Source: Streptomyces flavofungini (GTDB lineage: Bacteria > Actinomycetota > Actinomycetes > Streptomycetales > Streptomycetaceae). From it: a DNA stretch of 64,000 bases. Below the pieces are notes generated by a model. That model was not told where the DNA came from. It ran no database searches and was given only the letters and a program-made list of their open reading frames with translations. Below, in pieces: positions 50,704 through 59,876 of this stretch. The translations under genes and the position numbers were made by a program. The stretch covers positions 1 to 64,000 of the forward strand of contig NZ_BMVR01000017.1 of NCBI RefSeq assembly GCF_014650815.1, given 5' to 3'. The stretch's first letter is position 1, and every line of letters starts with the position of its first letter.

Positions 50704-51494
50704 AGGTCGTCCTGTTCTGCGGCGGTTACGGGATGCGGATGCGCAGCGGCTCCGCCGACGACGTGCCCAAGCCGATGGCGATGGTCGGCCCCAGGCCGCT
50801 GATCTGGCACGTCATGCGCTACTACGCGCACTTCGGGCACACGGAGTTCATCCTGTGCCTCGGATACGGGGCGCACCACATCAAGAACTTCTTCCTCAAC
50901 TACGAAGAGACGACGTCCAACGACTTTGTGCTGAGAGGCGGCCGGACCGAGCTCCTGTCCACCGACATAGCCGACTGGACGATCACGTTCGCGCAGACCG
51001 GCATCGAGTCACCCATCGGGGAGCGACTGCGCCGGGTGCGCCAGCACCTGGACGGCGACGAGATGTTCCTCGCCAACTACGCCGACGTGCTCACCGACGC
51101 CCCGCTGCCGGAGATGATCGACAAGTTCGCCCGGCGCGACGCCGGGGCGTCGATGATGGTGGTGCCGCCGCAGTCCTCGTTCCACTGCGTGGACCTGGCC
51201 GAGGACGGCCTGGTGGGAGGCATCACCGCGGTGAGCGACATGCCGCTGTGGGAGAACGGCGGCTACTTCGTGCTCCGTCAGGAGGTCTTCGATCACATCC
51301 CGGAGAACGGGGACCTGGTCGCCGACGGCTGCGCCCAACTGGCCAAGCAGGGACGACTGGTGGCGCACCAGCACCGAGGCTTCTGGAAGCCGACCGACAC
51401 CGTGAAGGAGCGGGCCGCGCTGGACGACGCCTACGCCCGGGGCGACCGGCCGTGGGCCGTGTGGGAGCGGGACAAGTCCGGGGTGAGCGCGTGA
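50700..51494 (+). CDS. Glucose-1-phosphate cytidylyltransferase-like protein (RfbF family)
   Basis: This 264-residue nucleotidyltransferase begins KVVLFCGGYGMRMR, in place of the usual GGxGTR, and has KPMAMVGPRPLIWHVM and HHIKNFFLNY, as in RfbF. Its length is close to that of RfbF (257). It should make CDP-glucose, the entry to CDP-deoxy sugars. A dedicated CDP-glucose 4,6-dehydratase is not evident, although the SDR encoded two genes downstream might act in this pathway. ATG 50700 overlaps the methyltransferase stop; the end overlaps the PIG-L GTG. Confidence 0.9.
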   Translation: MKVVLFCGGYGMRMRSGSADDVPKPMAMVGPRPLIWHVMRYYAHFGHTEFILCLGYGAHHIKNFFLNYEETTSNDFVLRGGRTELLSTDIADWTITFAQTGIESPIGERLRRVRQHLDGDEMFLANYADVLTDAPLPEMIDKFARRDAGASMMVVPPQSSFHCVDLAEDGLVGGITAVSDMPLWENGGYFVLRQEVFDHIPENGDLVADGCAQLAKQGRLVAHQHRGFWKPTDTVKERAALDDAYARGDRPWAVWERDKSGVSA

Positions 51495-52138
51495 TCCGGC
51501 TCGGACCCGGGCGCCTGGACCGGATCGTCGCGGTGGGCGCGCACTGCGACGACATCGCCATCGGCGCCGGTGGCACGCTGCTGACCCTGTGCCTGGCCCG
51601 GCCGGGCCTGCGCGTCGACGCGCTGGTGCTCTCCGGCGGCGGCAGCGAGCGCGAGGACGAGGAGCGGGCCGCGCTCGCCGCCTTCTGTCCGGGCGCCGAA
51701 CTCCGCCTGACCGTCCTCAAGTTGCCGGACGGCCGACTCCCCACGCGCTGGGAGGAGGCCAAGGCCGCGGTCGAGGAGCTACGCGGGCAGAGCGACCCCG
51801 ACCTGGTGCTCGCGCCGCGTACCGAGGACGCGCACCAGGACCACCGCGGCCTGGCGAAGCTGATACCCACCGCGTTCCGCGACCACTTGGTCCTCGGCTA
51901 CGAGATCGTCAAGTGGGACGGCGACCTCGGCCGCCCGTCGGCGTACCAGCCGCTGACACCGGAGATCGCCGAACAGAAGGTGCGGCTGCTGCAGGAGCAC
52001 TACCTCTCGCAGCGGCACCGGCCCTGGTACGACCGCGAGGCCTTCCTCGGCCTCGCGCGGATCCGCGGAATCGAATGCCACGCGCGGTACGCCGAGGCGT
52101 TCGCCGCCACCAAACTCATGCTCGATCTGGGGGACTGA
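51491..52138 (+). CDS. PIG-L family deacetylase
   Basis: This 215-residue zinc hydrolase of the LmbE/PIG-L type has the metal motif GAHCDDIAIGAGG and the second motif AHQDHRG; both are intact. PIG-L enzymes remove N-acetyl groups from sugars. In this operon it probably deacetylates an amino sugar on a nucleotide or lipid carrier. GTG 51491 overlaps the preceding stop codon; the next gene starts three bases after its end. Family members in unusual-sugar clusters frequently sit next to RfbF-like and SDR proteins, as here. Confidence 0.92.
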   Translation: MIRLGPGRLDRIVAVGAHCDDIAIGAGGTLLTLCLARPGLRVDALVLSGGGSEREDEERAALAAFCPGAELRLTVLKLPDGRLPTRWEEAKAAVEELRGQSDPDLVLAPRTEDAHQDHRGLAKLIPTAFRDHLVLGYEIVKWDGDLGRPSAYQPLTPEIAEQKVRLLQEHYLSQRHRPWYDREAFLGLARIRGIECHARYAEAFAATKLMLDLGD

Positions 52139-52141
52139 ACC

Positions 52142-53167
52142 TTGCGCGTACTGCTCACCGGACACCAGGGCTACCTGGGCACCGTCATGGCCCCGGTCCT
52201 CGCCGCCGCCGGGCACGAGGTGGTCGGCCTCGACTCCGGCCTGTTCGCCGACTGCGTCCTCGGCCCGAGGCCCGCGGACCCCGCGGGCCCCCGGGTGGAC
52301 CTGCGTGACGTCACAGCCGAACACGTCGCCGGGGTGGACGCCGTGATCCACCTGGCCGCGCTGTCCAATGACCCGCTGGGATCGCTCGCGCCGGAGCTCA
52401 CTTACGACATCAACCACCACGCCTCCGTGAGCCTGGCCAGGCTGGCGCGCGAGGCCGGCGTGCGGCGCTTCCTGTACGCGTCCACCTGCTCGGTCTACGG
52501 CGCGGCGGGCGGCGGCGACCTGGTGGGCGAGGACGCCCCGCTGCGCCCGGTGACGCCGTACGCGGAGTCCAAGGTGCGGGTGGAGGACGACCTGCACACG
52601 CTCGCCGACGGCGACTTCAGCCCGGTCTACATGCGCAACGCCACCGCCTTCGGCTTCTCGCCCCGGCTGCGCGCCGACATCGTGCTGAACAACCTGGTGG
52701 GTCACGCGCTGCTGTCCGGGGAGGTCCTGGTGATGTCCGACGGGACCCCCTGGCGCCCGCTGGTGCACGCCGCCGACATCGCACGGGCCTTCACGGCCGC
52801 GCTGACCGCGCCGCGCGAAGCGGTGCACGACCGGGCGTTCAACATCGGCAGCGAGGTCAACAACGTCAGGGTCGCCGAGATCGCCGAGCAGGTCGCCGAG
52901 GCGGTGTCCGGCTCGAAGGTGGTGATCACGGGGGAGACCGGCGCCGATCCGCGGTCCTACCGGGTGGACTTCTCCCGGTTCCGGGCCGCGATTCCCGGCT
53001 TCGACTGCGCGTGGACGGTACGGCAGGGTGCGCTCGAACTCGCCGAGGCCTACCGGAAGTTCGGGCTGACCCAGGAGAATTTCGAGCACCGCTTCACCCG
53101 CCTCGCCGTGCTGCGCGCCGCGTCCGAGGCGGGCACCGTCGACGACACCCTGCGGCGGCGCCGATGA
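52142..53167 (+). CDS. NAD-dependent epimerase/dehydratase (extended SDR)
   Basis: This 341-residue enzyme has the nucleotide-binding TGHQGYLG, the catalytic Ser/Thr in YASTCSVYG and the YAESK pair. It should act on a nucleotide sugar as a 4-epimerase, 4,6-dehydratase or ketoreductase. Given the neighbouring RfbF-like and C-methyltransferase genes, it is the only candidate in the operon for making the 4-keto intermediate. TTG 52142 is the only in-frame start near the fold and follows the previous stop by three bases. The end overlaps the next ATG by four bases. Confidence 0.9.
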   Translation: MRVLLTGHQGYLGTVMAPVLAAAGHEVVGLDSGLFADCVLGPRPADPAGPRVDLRDVTAEHVAGVDAVIHLAALSNDPLGSLAPELTYDINHHASVSLARLAREAGVRRFLYASTCSVYGAAGGGDLVGEDAPLRPVTPYAESKVRVEDDLHTLADGDFSPVYMRNATAFGFSPRLRADIVLNNLVGHALLSGEVLVMSDGTPWRPLVHAADIARAFTAALTAPREAVHDRAFNIGSEVNNVRVAEIAEQVAEAVSGSKVVITGETGADPRSYRVDFSRFRAAIPGFDCAWTVRQGALELAEAYRKFGLTQENFEHRFTRLAVLRAASEAGTVDDTLRRRR

Positions 53168-54462
53168 CCGCGTCCGGCGAGCAGCCGGCGACCTCGACCG
53201 GCGAGCAGATGCACGCGCTGGTGGAGCGGCTCTACCCGCTCTGCCGGAGCATCACCGGCGACGGCGTGCGCGCCACCCTGGACATCGTCGGCGAGTACGT
53301 CCCCCTGCAGATGCACGAAGTGCCGACCGGGACGCACGTGCTCGACTGGACCGTGCCGCAGGAGTGGAACATCCGGGACGCGTACATCGCCGACGCCTCC
53401 GGCAACCGGGTCGTCGACTTCGCCGCGTCCAGCCTGCACGTGCTCGGCTACAGCGTGCCCGTGTCGCGGACCATGCCGCTGGCCGAACTCCGGGAACACC
53501 TGCACACCCTGCCGGACCACCCGGGCTGGGTGCCGTACCGCACCAGCTACTACAAGCCGGCCTGGGGCTTCTGCCTGGCCCAGGAGACCTTGGACGCACT
53601 GCCCGACGGCGACTACGAGGTGCGCGTCGACTCCACGCTCGCGGACGGCCATCTCACCTACGCCGAGCACGTCGTCCCCGGGCAGGTGGCCGACGAGGTG
53701 ATCGTCTCCTGCCACACCTGCCACCCGTCGCTCGCCAACGACAACCTGGCGGGCATCGCGGTGGCGACGTTCCTGGCCCGCGCGCTGGCGCAGGAGACGC
53801 CGTACTACACCTACCGGTTCATCTACGCGCCCGGCACCATCGGGGCGATCACCTGGCTGGCCCGCAACGCGGACCGGATCGAGCGGGTCAAGCACGGGCT
53901 CGTGCTGGCCTGCGCGGGCGACTCGGGGCAGCTCACGTACAAGCAGAGCAGGCGCGGCGACGCGGAGATCGACCGGGTGCTGCGGCAGGTGCTCGCCGCC
54001 TCCGAACGGCCGCACCACGTCACCGAGTTCACCCCGTACGGCTACGACGAGCGGCAGTACTGCTCGCCCGGGTTCGACCTCGGTGTGGGCTCGCTCAGCC
54101 GGACTCCGTACGCCGGGTATCCCGAGTACCACACCTCGGCGGACAACCCGGACTTCGTCTCCCCGGAGGCGATGGCGGACACCCTCGCCGTCTGCCGCGA
54201 GGCGTTCGGCGTACTCGACCGCAACCGGCGGTACGTCAACCTCAGCCCTTACGGGGAGCCGCAGTTGGGGCGACGCGGGTTGTACGACTCGCTCGGCGGC
54301 CGCAGCGACGCGAAACAGGCCCAGATGGCCATGCTGTGGGTGCTCAGCCTCTCCGACGGCGAGCACAGTCTCCTCGACGTCGCCGAGCGGGCCGGGCTGC
54401 CGTTCGACACCGTCGCCGCCGCGGCCGGGGCCCTGCACGACGCAGGGCTGCTCAAGGCGTGA
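53164..54462 (+). CDS. DUF4910 aminopeptidase-like protein
   Basis: This 432-residue protein is M28/M20-like. The conserved CHTCHPSLANDNLAG supplies metal-binding His and Asp, CAGDSGQL follows, and EYHTSADNPDFV gives a late His. The N-terminal SITGDGVRATL...MHEVPTGTHVLDWTVPQEW and the winged-helix-like C-terminus (SLLDVAERAGLPFDTVAAAA) complete the family layout. DUF4910 proteins occur in polysaccharide clusters, and no substrate is known to me. Amide or acyl removal from a sugar is conceivable next to a PIG-L enzyme and a class III aminotransferase. ATG 53164 overlaps the previous stop. Confidence 0.85.
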   Translation: MTASGEQPATSTGEQMHALVERLYPLCRSITGDGVRATLDIVGEYVPLQMHEVPTGTHVLDWTVPQEWNIRDAYIADASGNRVVDFAASSLHVLGYSVPVSRTMPLAELREHLHTLPDHPGWVPYRTSYYKPAWGFCLAQETLDALPDGDYEVRVDSTLADGHLTYAEHVVPGQVADEVIVSCHTCHPSLANDNLAGIAVATFLARALAQETPYYTYRFIYAPGTIGAITWLARNADRIERVKHGLVLACAGDSGQLTYKQSRRGDAEIDRVLRQVLAASERPHHVTEFTPYGYDERQYCSPGFDLGVGSLSRTPYAGYPEYHTSADNPDFVSPEAMADTLAVCREAFGVLDRNRRYVNLSPYGEPQLGRRGLYDSLGGRSDAKQAQMAMLWVLSLSDGEHSLLDVAERAGLPFDTVAAAAGALHDAGLLKA

Positions 54463-54467
54463 CGCCG

Positions 54468-55763
54468 ATGACCACCGGGAAGCAGAAGCAGGCGGCAGCG
54501 GCGGCCCGGCCGACCGCCAGGCGGGCCATGGCCGGCCGGCTGTCCTGGGGCCTGGCCGACCAGGCGGTCTGCAGCATGACCAACTTCGCGGTGGGGATCT
54601 ACGTGGCCCGCTCGCTGGGCCTGTCGGCGTTCGGCGTGTTCAGCCTGGCCTGGGTGACCTACGGCGTGGTGCTCAGCGTCTCCCGCGGCCTTGCCACCGA
54701 CCCCCTCGTGGTGCGCTTCAGCGGCGTGTCGACCGAGTCCTGGCGCGCGGCGGCGGCCCGGTCGTCGGGTACCGCGCTCGGCGTCGGCGGTGCCATCGGC
54801 GCGGTGTGCCTGGTGGTCGGGCTGAGCGTCGGCGGCCGCGTGGGGCCCGCGTTCGCCGCCCTCGGCGTGGTGCTGCCGGGGCTGCTCCTGCAGGACGCCT
54901 GGCGGTACTCGTTCTTCGCCGCGGGCACCGGGCGGAAAGCGTTCGTCAACGACCTCCTGGGCGGCGTCGCGCTCGTCCCCGCCCTGCTGGTGGCGGCCCG
55001 GGTGGGCAGCGTCGCGGCCTTCGTACTCGCCTGGGGCGCCGCCGCCGCGGTGGCCGCCGCGTACGGCTGCCTCCAGTCCGGCATCCGGCCCCAGCCGACC
55101 GGGGCGCGCGCATGGCTGCGCGAGCAGCGTGACCTCGGCTACCGGTACCTCGTCGAGAACGTCGGCGTCAGCGGCGCCTCCCAGCTGCGGGCGTACGGGC
55201 TCGGCGCGATCGTCGGCGTCAGCGCGGTGGGTGTGGTCCGGGGCGCCGAACTCCTGCTCGGCCCGTTCCTGGCCGTACTCATGGGCCTGTCACTGGTCAC
55301 GGTCCCGGAGGCGGCACGGGTGCTGCGGCAGGCCCCGCACCGCCTCGGCAGGTTCTGCCTCATGCTGTCCGGCGCCCTGGCCGGCGCCGCGCTGCTGTGG
55401 GGCGCGGCGCTGCTCCTGGTGCCGGACCGGGGCGGCGAGCTCGTGCTCGGCGACGTCTGGGGTTCCGCGTCGGACCTCATCGTGCCGGCTGCGCTCGGCG
55501 TCGCGGGCAGCAGCCTCGGCATCGGCGCGGCCGCCGGACTGCGCGCCCTCGCCGCCGCCCGGCGCAGCCTGCGCGCCCAACTCTTCGCCTCCACCTGCTA
55601 TGTCGGCGGCGGGCTCGGTGGTGCCGCCGTGGACGGCGCGGTCGGCTCGGCCTGGGGCGTCGCCGCCGCGACCATCATCAGCTCAGCCGTGTGGTGGCTC
55701 CAGCTGCGGATCGCCCTGCGCGAGCGCCGCCACCCATCCATTCCCGAAGTGAGGACGTCATGA
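54468..55763 (+). CDS. Wzx-like polysaccharide flippase
   Basis: This protein of about 431 residues has 10-12 membrane helices and belongs to the MOP/polysaccharide-transporter fold (LSWGLADQAVCSMTNFAVGI, VARSLGLSAFGVFSLAWVTY, YLVENVGVSGASQLRAYGLG). It should flip the finished lipid-linked repeat unit to the outer face for Wzy. ATG 54468 has AAGG 10 bases upstream; a GTG at 54459 overlapping the previous stop would add three residues. The end overlaps the next ATG by four bases. Sequence divergence between flippases is high, so the call rests on topology and context. Confidence 0.85.
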   Translation: MTTGKQKQAAAAARPTARRAMAGRLSWGLADQAVCSMTNFAVGIYVARSLGLSAFGVFSLAWVTYGVVLSVSRGLATDPLVVRFSGVSTESWRAAAARSSGTALGVGGAIGAVCLVVGLSVGGRVGPAFAALGVVLPGLLLQDAWRYSFFAAGTGRKAFVNDLLGGVALVPALLVAARVGSVAAFVLAWGAAAAVAAAYGCLQSGIRPQPTGARAWLREQRDLGYRYLVENVGVSGASQLRAYGLGAIVGVSAVGVVRGAELLLGPFLAVLMGLSLVTVPEAARVLRQAPHRLGRFCLMLSGALAGAALLWGAALLLVPDRGGELVLGDVWGSASDLIVPAALGVAGSSLGIGAAAGLRALAAARRSLRAQLFASTCYVGGGLGGAAVDGAVGSAWGVAAATIISSAVWWLQLRIALRERRHPSIPEVRTS

Positions 55764-56734
55764 CCGCCCAACCCCGGCTGAGCATCGGCCTGCCCGTCTA
55801 CAACGGCGAGGAGTACCTCGCCGAGGCGCTCGACGCCCTGCTCGGCCAGACCTACGCGGACTTCGAGCTGGTCATCTCCGACAACGCCTCGACCGACGGG
55901 ACCCAGGACATCTGCCGCAAGTACGCCGCGCAGGACTCGCGCATCCGCTACATCCGGCTCGCCCGGAACATCGGCGCCGCGCCGAACCACAACTACGTGT
56001 TCACCCAGTGCCGCGGCGAACTGTTCAAGTGGGCCTCGCACGACGACCTGTACGCCCGTGACCTGCTGCAGCGCTGCGTAGCGGCCCTCGACGAGCGGCC
56101 GCACGTGATCCTCGCGCACGCCGACCAGGCGGTCATCGACGAGAACGGCCAGGTGAAGGTCCCCTACGAGTACACGCTCGCCACCGACTCGCCGAGCGCC
56201 CCGAAGCGCTTCCGCAGCATGCTGTTCGAGCCCGGCGGAGACGACTTCTACGGGGTGATGCGGGCCGACGTACTGCGCCGGGTGAAGCCGCACGACAGCT
56301 ATCACCACGCGGACCGCACGTTCGTCGCCGAGATCGGCCTGCACGGGCCCTTCCACCAGGTGCCGGAACTCCTGTACTTCCGCCGCGACCACCCCACCCG
56401 CGCCGAGCGGGCGAACCCCTCCAAGCGCTCCCGGTGCGTCAACCTGGACCCGCGCCGGTCCGGGCCGCTGCACCCGACGCCCCGGCTGCTCGCCGAGTAC
56501 GTCTGGGGCTTCGTCTCGGCGATCCGGCGGGCGCCGCTGTCCTCGGCCGACCGGCGCGCCTGCTACCGGCACCTGGCCGCGTGGATGGCCAGCCGGGTCC
56601 GGCCGGGCGCGGGCGAGCGGGTCGAGGACCGCGCCCCGGTCGACCCCGCGCGGCACACGGTCTCCGTCGACGCGCTCGTCGCCGGACGTGAAGGCCGCGG
56701 AGGCCGCGAGGGTCATGAAGGGAGCCAGGCGTGA
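55760..56734 (+). CDS. GT2-family glycosyltransferase
   Basis: This 324-residue GT-A enzyme starts RLSIGLPVYNGEEYLAEALD and has ISDNASTDGTQDIC. The metal-binding acidic motif lies in KWASHDDLY. A HADQAVID stretch and a later YHHADRTFVAEIGLHG segment probably shape the acceptor site. It inverts configuration at the transferred sugar. The C-terminal 60 residues are Arg-rich and may contact the membrane. ATG 55760 overlaps the flippase stop and the end overlaps the pyruvyltransferase GTG. It is the third classical glycosyltransferase in the operon. Confidence 0.92.
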   Translation: MTAQPRLSIGLPVYNGEEYLAEALDALLGQTYADFELVISDNASTDGTQDICRKYAAQDSRIRYIRLARNIGAAPNHNYVFTQCRGELFKWASHDDLYARDLLQRCVAALDERPHVILAHADQAVIDENGQVKVPYEYTLATDSPSAPKRFRSMLFEPGGDDFYGVMRADVLRRVKPHDSYHHADRTFVAEIGLHGPFHQVPELLYFRRDHPTRAERANPSKRSRCVNLDPRRSGPLHPTPRLLAEYVWGFVSAIRRAPLSSADRRACYRHLAAWMASRVRPGAGERVEDRAPVDPARHTVSVDALVAGREGRGGREGHEGSQA

Positions 56735-57975
56735 CGTCCGCGCCCGAAATCCCGGTGCGCGTCGGGGTGTTCGGCCTGCTCGGCTCCGGCAACCTCGGCA
56801 ACGACGGGTCGCTGGAGGCCGTGCTCGGCTACCTCCGCGCCCAGCACCCGAAGGCGGTCGTGGACGCGCTGTGCGGCGGACCCGAGGTCGTCTCCGCCCG
56901 GTACGGCATCCCCGCGACGCGGCTGCACTGGTACCGCGGGGAGTACCGGACCGCGTCGCGGGCGGGCGCGATCGCCGGGAAGGGGCTCGGCAAGCTCGTC
57001 GACGTCGTCCGCACCGCCGCCTGGGTGCGGCGGCACGACGTGGTGATCGTGCCGGGCATGGGCGTCCTGGAGGCCACGCTGCCGCTGCGGCCCTGGGGCT
57101 TCCCGTACTCGCTGTTCCTGCTCTGCGCCTCCGGCCGACTGCTCGGCACCCGGGTCGCGCTGGTGGGCGTCGGTGCCGCGCCGATCGGCAACCGGCTGAC
57201 CCGGGCCCTGGTGCGCTGGTCGGCGCGGTGCGCCAGGTACCGGTCGTACCGGGACGACCTGTCCCGCGACGCGATGCGGGGGATGGGCGTGGACACCGCG
57301 CGTGACGAGGTCTACCCGGACCTCGCCTTCGCCCTGCCGACGGTTCCGGCGAGCCCGCCCTCGGACTCGCCGGGACCGGTCTGCGTCGGCGTCATGGACT
57401 TCCACGGCGGCGACGACGACCGCGCCCGCGCCGAGGAGATCCACCGGCGCTACCTCGACGGGACCACCCGGTTCGTCCGCGCGCTGGTCGAGGACGGCAG
57501 GCCGGTCCGGCTGGTCACCGGCGACGCGTGCGATGAGCCGGTGGTCGCCGCGATCCTCGCCGCGGTGAACTCGCCGCTGGTCACCGCGGCCAAAGCGGCC
57601 TCCCTCGCCGACCTCATGAAGGAGATGGCGGCTGCCGACACCGTGGTGGCGACCCGCTACCACAACCTGATCTGCGCCCTGAAGGTCGGCACCCCGACGC
57701 TCGCGCTCAGCTACGCGGCCAAGAGCGACGCGCTGATGGCGCAGATGGGCCTCGCCGCGTACCGCCACCCGGCCCGCGAGGTCGACGCCGACCGGCTGCT
57801 CGCACAGTTCCGGGCGCTGGAGCAGCGATCGGCGGAGCTGCGGCGGACCCTCACCGAGCGGAACCAGGCGGCCACCCGGCGCCTGACGCACCAGTTCACC
57901 GCCCTGACCACGGCCGTGTTCCCGGCGACCGACCGCGCCCAGCCCCAAGCCACTGCCCTGCGGGAGACTCCATGA
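56731..57975 (+). CDS. Polysaccharide pyruvyl transferase family protein
   Basis: This 414-residue enzyme has the PS_pyruv_trans layout: FGLLGSGNLGNDGSLEAVL at the start, VVIVPGMGVLEATLPLRPWG, GVGAAPIGNRLTR, and the C-terminal VATRYHNLICALKVGTPTLALSY that binds phosphoenolpyruvate. It should add a pyruvate ketal to a sugar hydroxyl pair, giving the polymer extra negative charge. GTG 56731 overlaps the GT2 stop and the end overlaps the ATG of the RmlC-like gene. The C-terminus carries about 40 unconserved residues. Confidence 0.92.
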   Translation: MTSAPEIPVRVGVFGLLGSGNLGNDGSLEAVLGYLRAQHPKAVVDALCGGPEVVSARYGIPATRLHWYRGEYRTASRAGAIAGKGLGKLVDVVRTAAWVRRHDVVIVPGMGVLEATLPLRPWGFPYSLFLLCASGRLLGTRVALVGVGAAPIGNRLTRALVRWSARCARYRSYRDDLSRDAMRGMGVDTARDEVYPDLAFALPTVPASPPSDSPGPVCVGVMDFHGGDDDRARAEEIHRRYLDGTTRFVRALVEDGRPVRLVTGDACDEPVVAAILAAVNSPLVTAAKAASLADLMKEMAAADTVVATRYHNLICALKVGTPTLALSYAAKSDALMAQMGLAAYRHPAREVDADRLLAQFRALEQRSAELRRTLTERNQAATRRLTHQFTALTTAVFPATDRAQPQATALRETP

Positions 57976-58523
57976 AAGCGACCGAAGTCCCGGCGATCGA
58001 CGGCGCGTACCTCTTCGAACCGACGCCGTACGCCGACGAGCGCGGCTTCTTCTGCCGCACCTTCGACGCCGACGTGGTCCGCTCGGTGGGCCTGGACCCG
58101 GACGCCTTCATCCAGGACAGCGTGTCCCGCTCGGTCCGGGGCGTGCTGCGTGGCCTGCACCTGCGCTCCGGCGACGGCGAGGCCAAGCTGGTGCGGTGCT
58201 CGTACGGGAAGATCTTCGACGTCGTCGTGGACCTGCGGCCGGACTCGCCGACGTACCGCAACGTGGCCTCGTTCGAGCTGTCCGGCGAGACGCAGGTGAC
58301 CCTGTACATCCCGGCGGGGTGCGCGCACGGCTTCCAGGCGCTGACCGAGACCGCCGACACCTCGTACCGGATCGACCGCCCGCACGACCCGGCCGAGGAC
58401 GTGACGATCGCCTTCGACGACCCGGAGCTCGCCATCCCCTGGCCGCTGCCGGCCACGTCGATGTCCCAGCGGGACCGGGAGGCGCCGAGCCTCGCCGTGG
58501 CCCTGAAGCAGAAAGAGAGCTGA
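57972..58523 (+). CDS. dTDP-4-dehydrorhamnose 3,5-epimerase-like protein (RmlC family)
   Basis: This 183-residue cupin has DERGFFCRTFD, the catalytic His in RGLHLRSGDGEAKLVRC and the Tyr/Asp region IPAGCAHGFQAL. It epimerises a 4-keto-6-deoxy nucleotide sugar at C3/C5. Because the methyltransferase and RfbF-like proteins also work on such intermediates, the substrate may be a CDP- or dTDP-keto sugar carrying a branch. rmlA, rmlB and rmlD are not in the window. ATG 57972 overlaps the previous stop. Confidence 0.92.
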   Translation: MKATEVPAIDGAYLFEPTPYADERGFFCRTFDADVVRSVGLDPDAFIQDSVSRSVRGVLRGLHLRSGDGEAKLVRCSYGKIFDVVVDLRPDSPTYRNVASFELSGETQVTLYIPAGCAHGFQALTETADTSYRIDRPHDPAEDVTIAFDDPELAIPWPLPATSMSQRDREAPSLAVALKQKES

Positions 58524-58530
58524 AGTCGGC

Positions 58531-59856
58531 GTGGACAACGAGGACTTCCCGCTGCCCCGGTCGCGGCGGGCGAACGAGCGACTGCACGCCATGGTCCCCG
58601 GCGGTGCGCACACCTACGCCAAGGGCGACGACCAGTACCCCGAGAACCTGGCCCCGGTCATCAGCCACGGCCAGGGTGCCCACGTGTGGGACGTCGACGG
58701 TAACCGCTACATCGAGTACGGGTCAGGGCTGCGGTCGGTCAGCCTCGGCCACGCGCACCCGCGCGTCCTTGAGGCGGTGCGGCGGGAACTCGACCGAGGC
58801 GGCAACTTCGTGCGGCCGTCCATCGTGGAGGTCGAGGCCGCGGAACGCTTCCTGGCCACGGTGCCGACCGCCGAGATGGTGAAGTTCGCGAAGAACGGCT
58901 CCGACGCCACCACCGCCGCGGTACGCCTCGCCCGCGCCGTCACCGGGCGCCCGCGGGTGGCCGTCTGCGGCGACCATCCCTTCTTCTCCGTCGACGACTG
59001 GTTCATCGGCACCACGCCGATGGCCGCCGGGATTCCGGCGGCGACCACCGAGCTGACCGTGGCCTTCCCTTACGGGGACCTGGCCGCCACGGAGGAGCTG
59101 CTGACCCGGTACGAGGGCGAGGTCGCCTGCCTGATCCTCGAACCCGCGGGCCACACCGAGCCGTCACCCGGTTACCTCACCGGCCTGCGCGAGCTGGCCG
59201 ACCGGCACGGCTGCGTCCTCATCTTCGATGAGATGATCACCGGCTTCCGCTGGTCGGAGGCGGGCGCTCAGGGCCTGTACGGGGTCGTGCCCGACCTCTC
59301 CACGTTCGGCAAGGCGCTCGGCAACGGGTTCGCTGTCTCCGCGCTCGCCGGGCGCCGCGATCTGATGGAGCGGGGCGGCCTTCGCCACTCCGGTGAGCGG
59401 GTGTTCCTGCTGTCCACCACGCATGGCGCGGAAACGCACTCGCTCGCCGCCGCGATGGCTGTGCAGGCCACGTACGTCGAGGAGGGCATCAGCGCGCGGT
59501 TGCACGCCCTCGGCGAGCGGTTGGCCGCCGGTGTCCGCGCGGCGGCGTCCGGCATGGGCGTCGGCGATCACGTCGTCGTCCGGGGCCGGGCCAGCAACCT
59601 GGTCTTCGCCACCCTCGACGAGAAGGGGCAGCCGTCGCAGGAGTACCGCACCCTGTTCCTGCGCCGACTCATCGAAGGCGGAGTCCTCGCCCCGTCGTTC
59701 GTGGTGAGCAGCGCGCTCGACGACGCCGACATCGATCGCACCGTCGAGGTGGTGGCGCAGGCGTGTGCGGCCTACCGGAAGGCGCTCGACGCCGGTGACC
59801 CCACGCCGTGGCTGGGCGGGCGGCCGGTGAAGCCCGTGTTCCGCCGCTTGGCGTGA
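58531..59856 (+). CDS. Class III PLP aminotransferase / glutamate-1-semialdehyde aminomutase-like
   Basis: This 441-residue PLP enzyme has AKNGSDATTAAVRLAR, the PLP-Asp in FDEMITGFRW and the Schiff-base Lys in STFGKALGNG. It is close to the GSA aminomutase group, but in this place it probably transfers or moves an amino group on a sugar rather than serving haem synthesis. GTG 58531 lies 7 bases after the rmlC-like stop behind AGAGAGC. It is the last gene of the operon; the PAP2 gene converges on it with a gap of 20 bases and no clear hairpin. Confidence 0.9.
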   Translation: MDNEDFPLPRSRRANERLHAMVPGGAHTYAKGDDQYPENLAPVISHGQGAHVWDVDGNRYIEYGSGLRSVSLGHAHPRVLEAVRRELDRGGNFVRPSIVEVEAAERFLATVPTAEMVKFAKNGSDATTAAVRLARAVTGRPRVAVCGDHPFFSVDDWFIGTTPMAAGIPAATTELTVAFPYGDLAATEELLTRYEGEVACLILEPAGHTEPSPGYLTGLRELADRHGCVLIFDEMITGFRWSEAGAQGLYGVVPDLSTFGKALGNGFAVSALAGRRDLMERGGLRHSGERVFLLSTTHGAETHSLAAAMAVQATYVEEGISARLHALGERLAAGVRAAASGMGVGDHVVVRGRASNLVFATLDEKGQPSQEYRTLFLRRLIEGGVLAPSFVVSSALDDADIDRTVEVVAQACAAYRKALDAGDPTPWLGGRPVKPVFRRLA

Positions 59857-59876
59857 CGCGGTGAAGTGATGCTACG

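Noticed and set aside
58531..59856. hemL (haem pathway glutamate-1-semialdehyde aminomutase)
   Set aside because: The fold is right, but the gene is the last of a polysaccharide operon beside RmlC and PIG-L genes, so a sugar aminotransferase is more likely; hemL symbol withheld.
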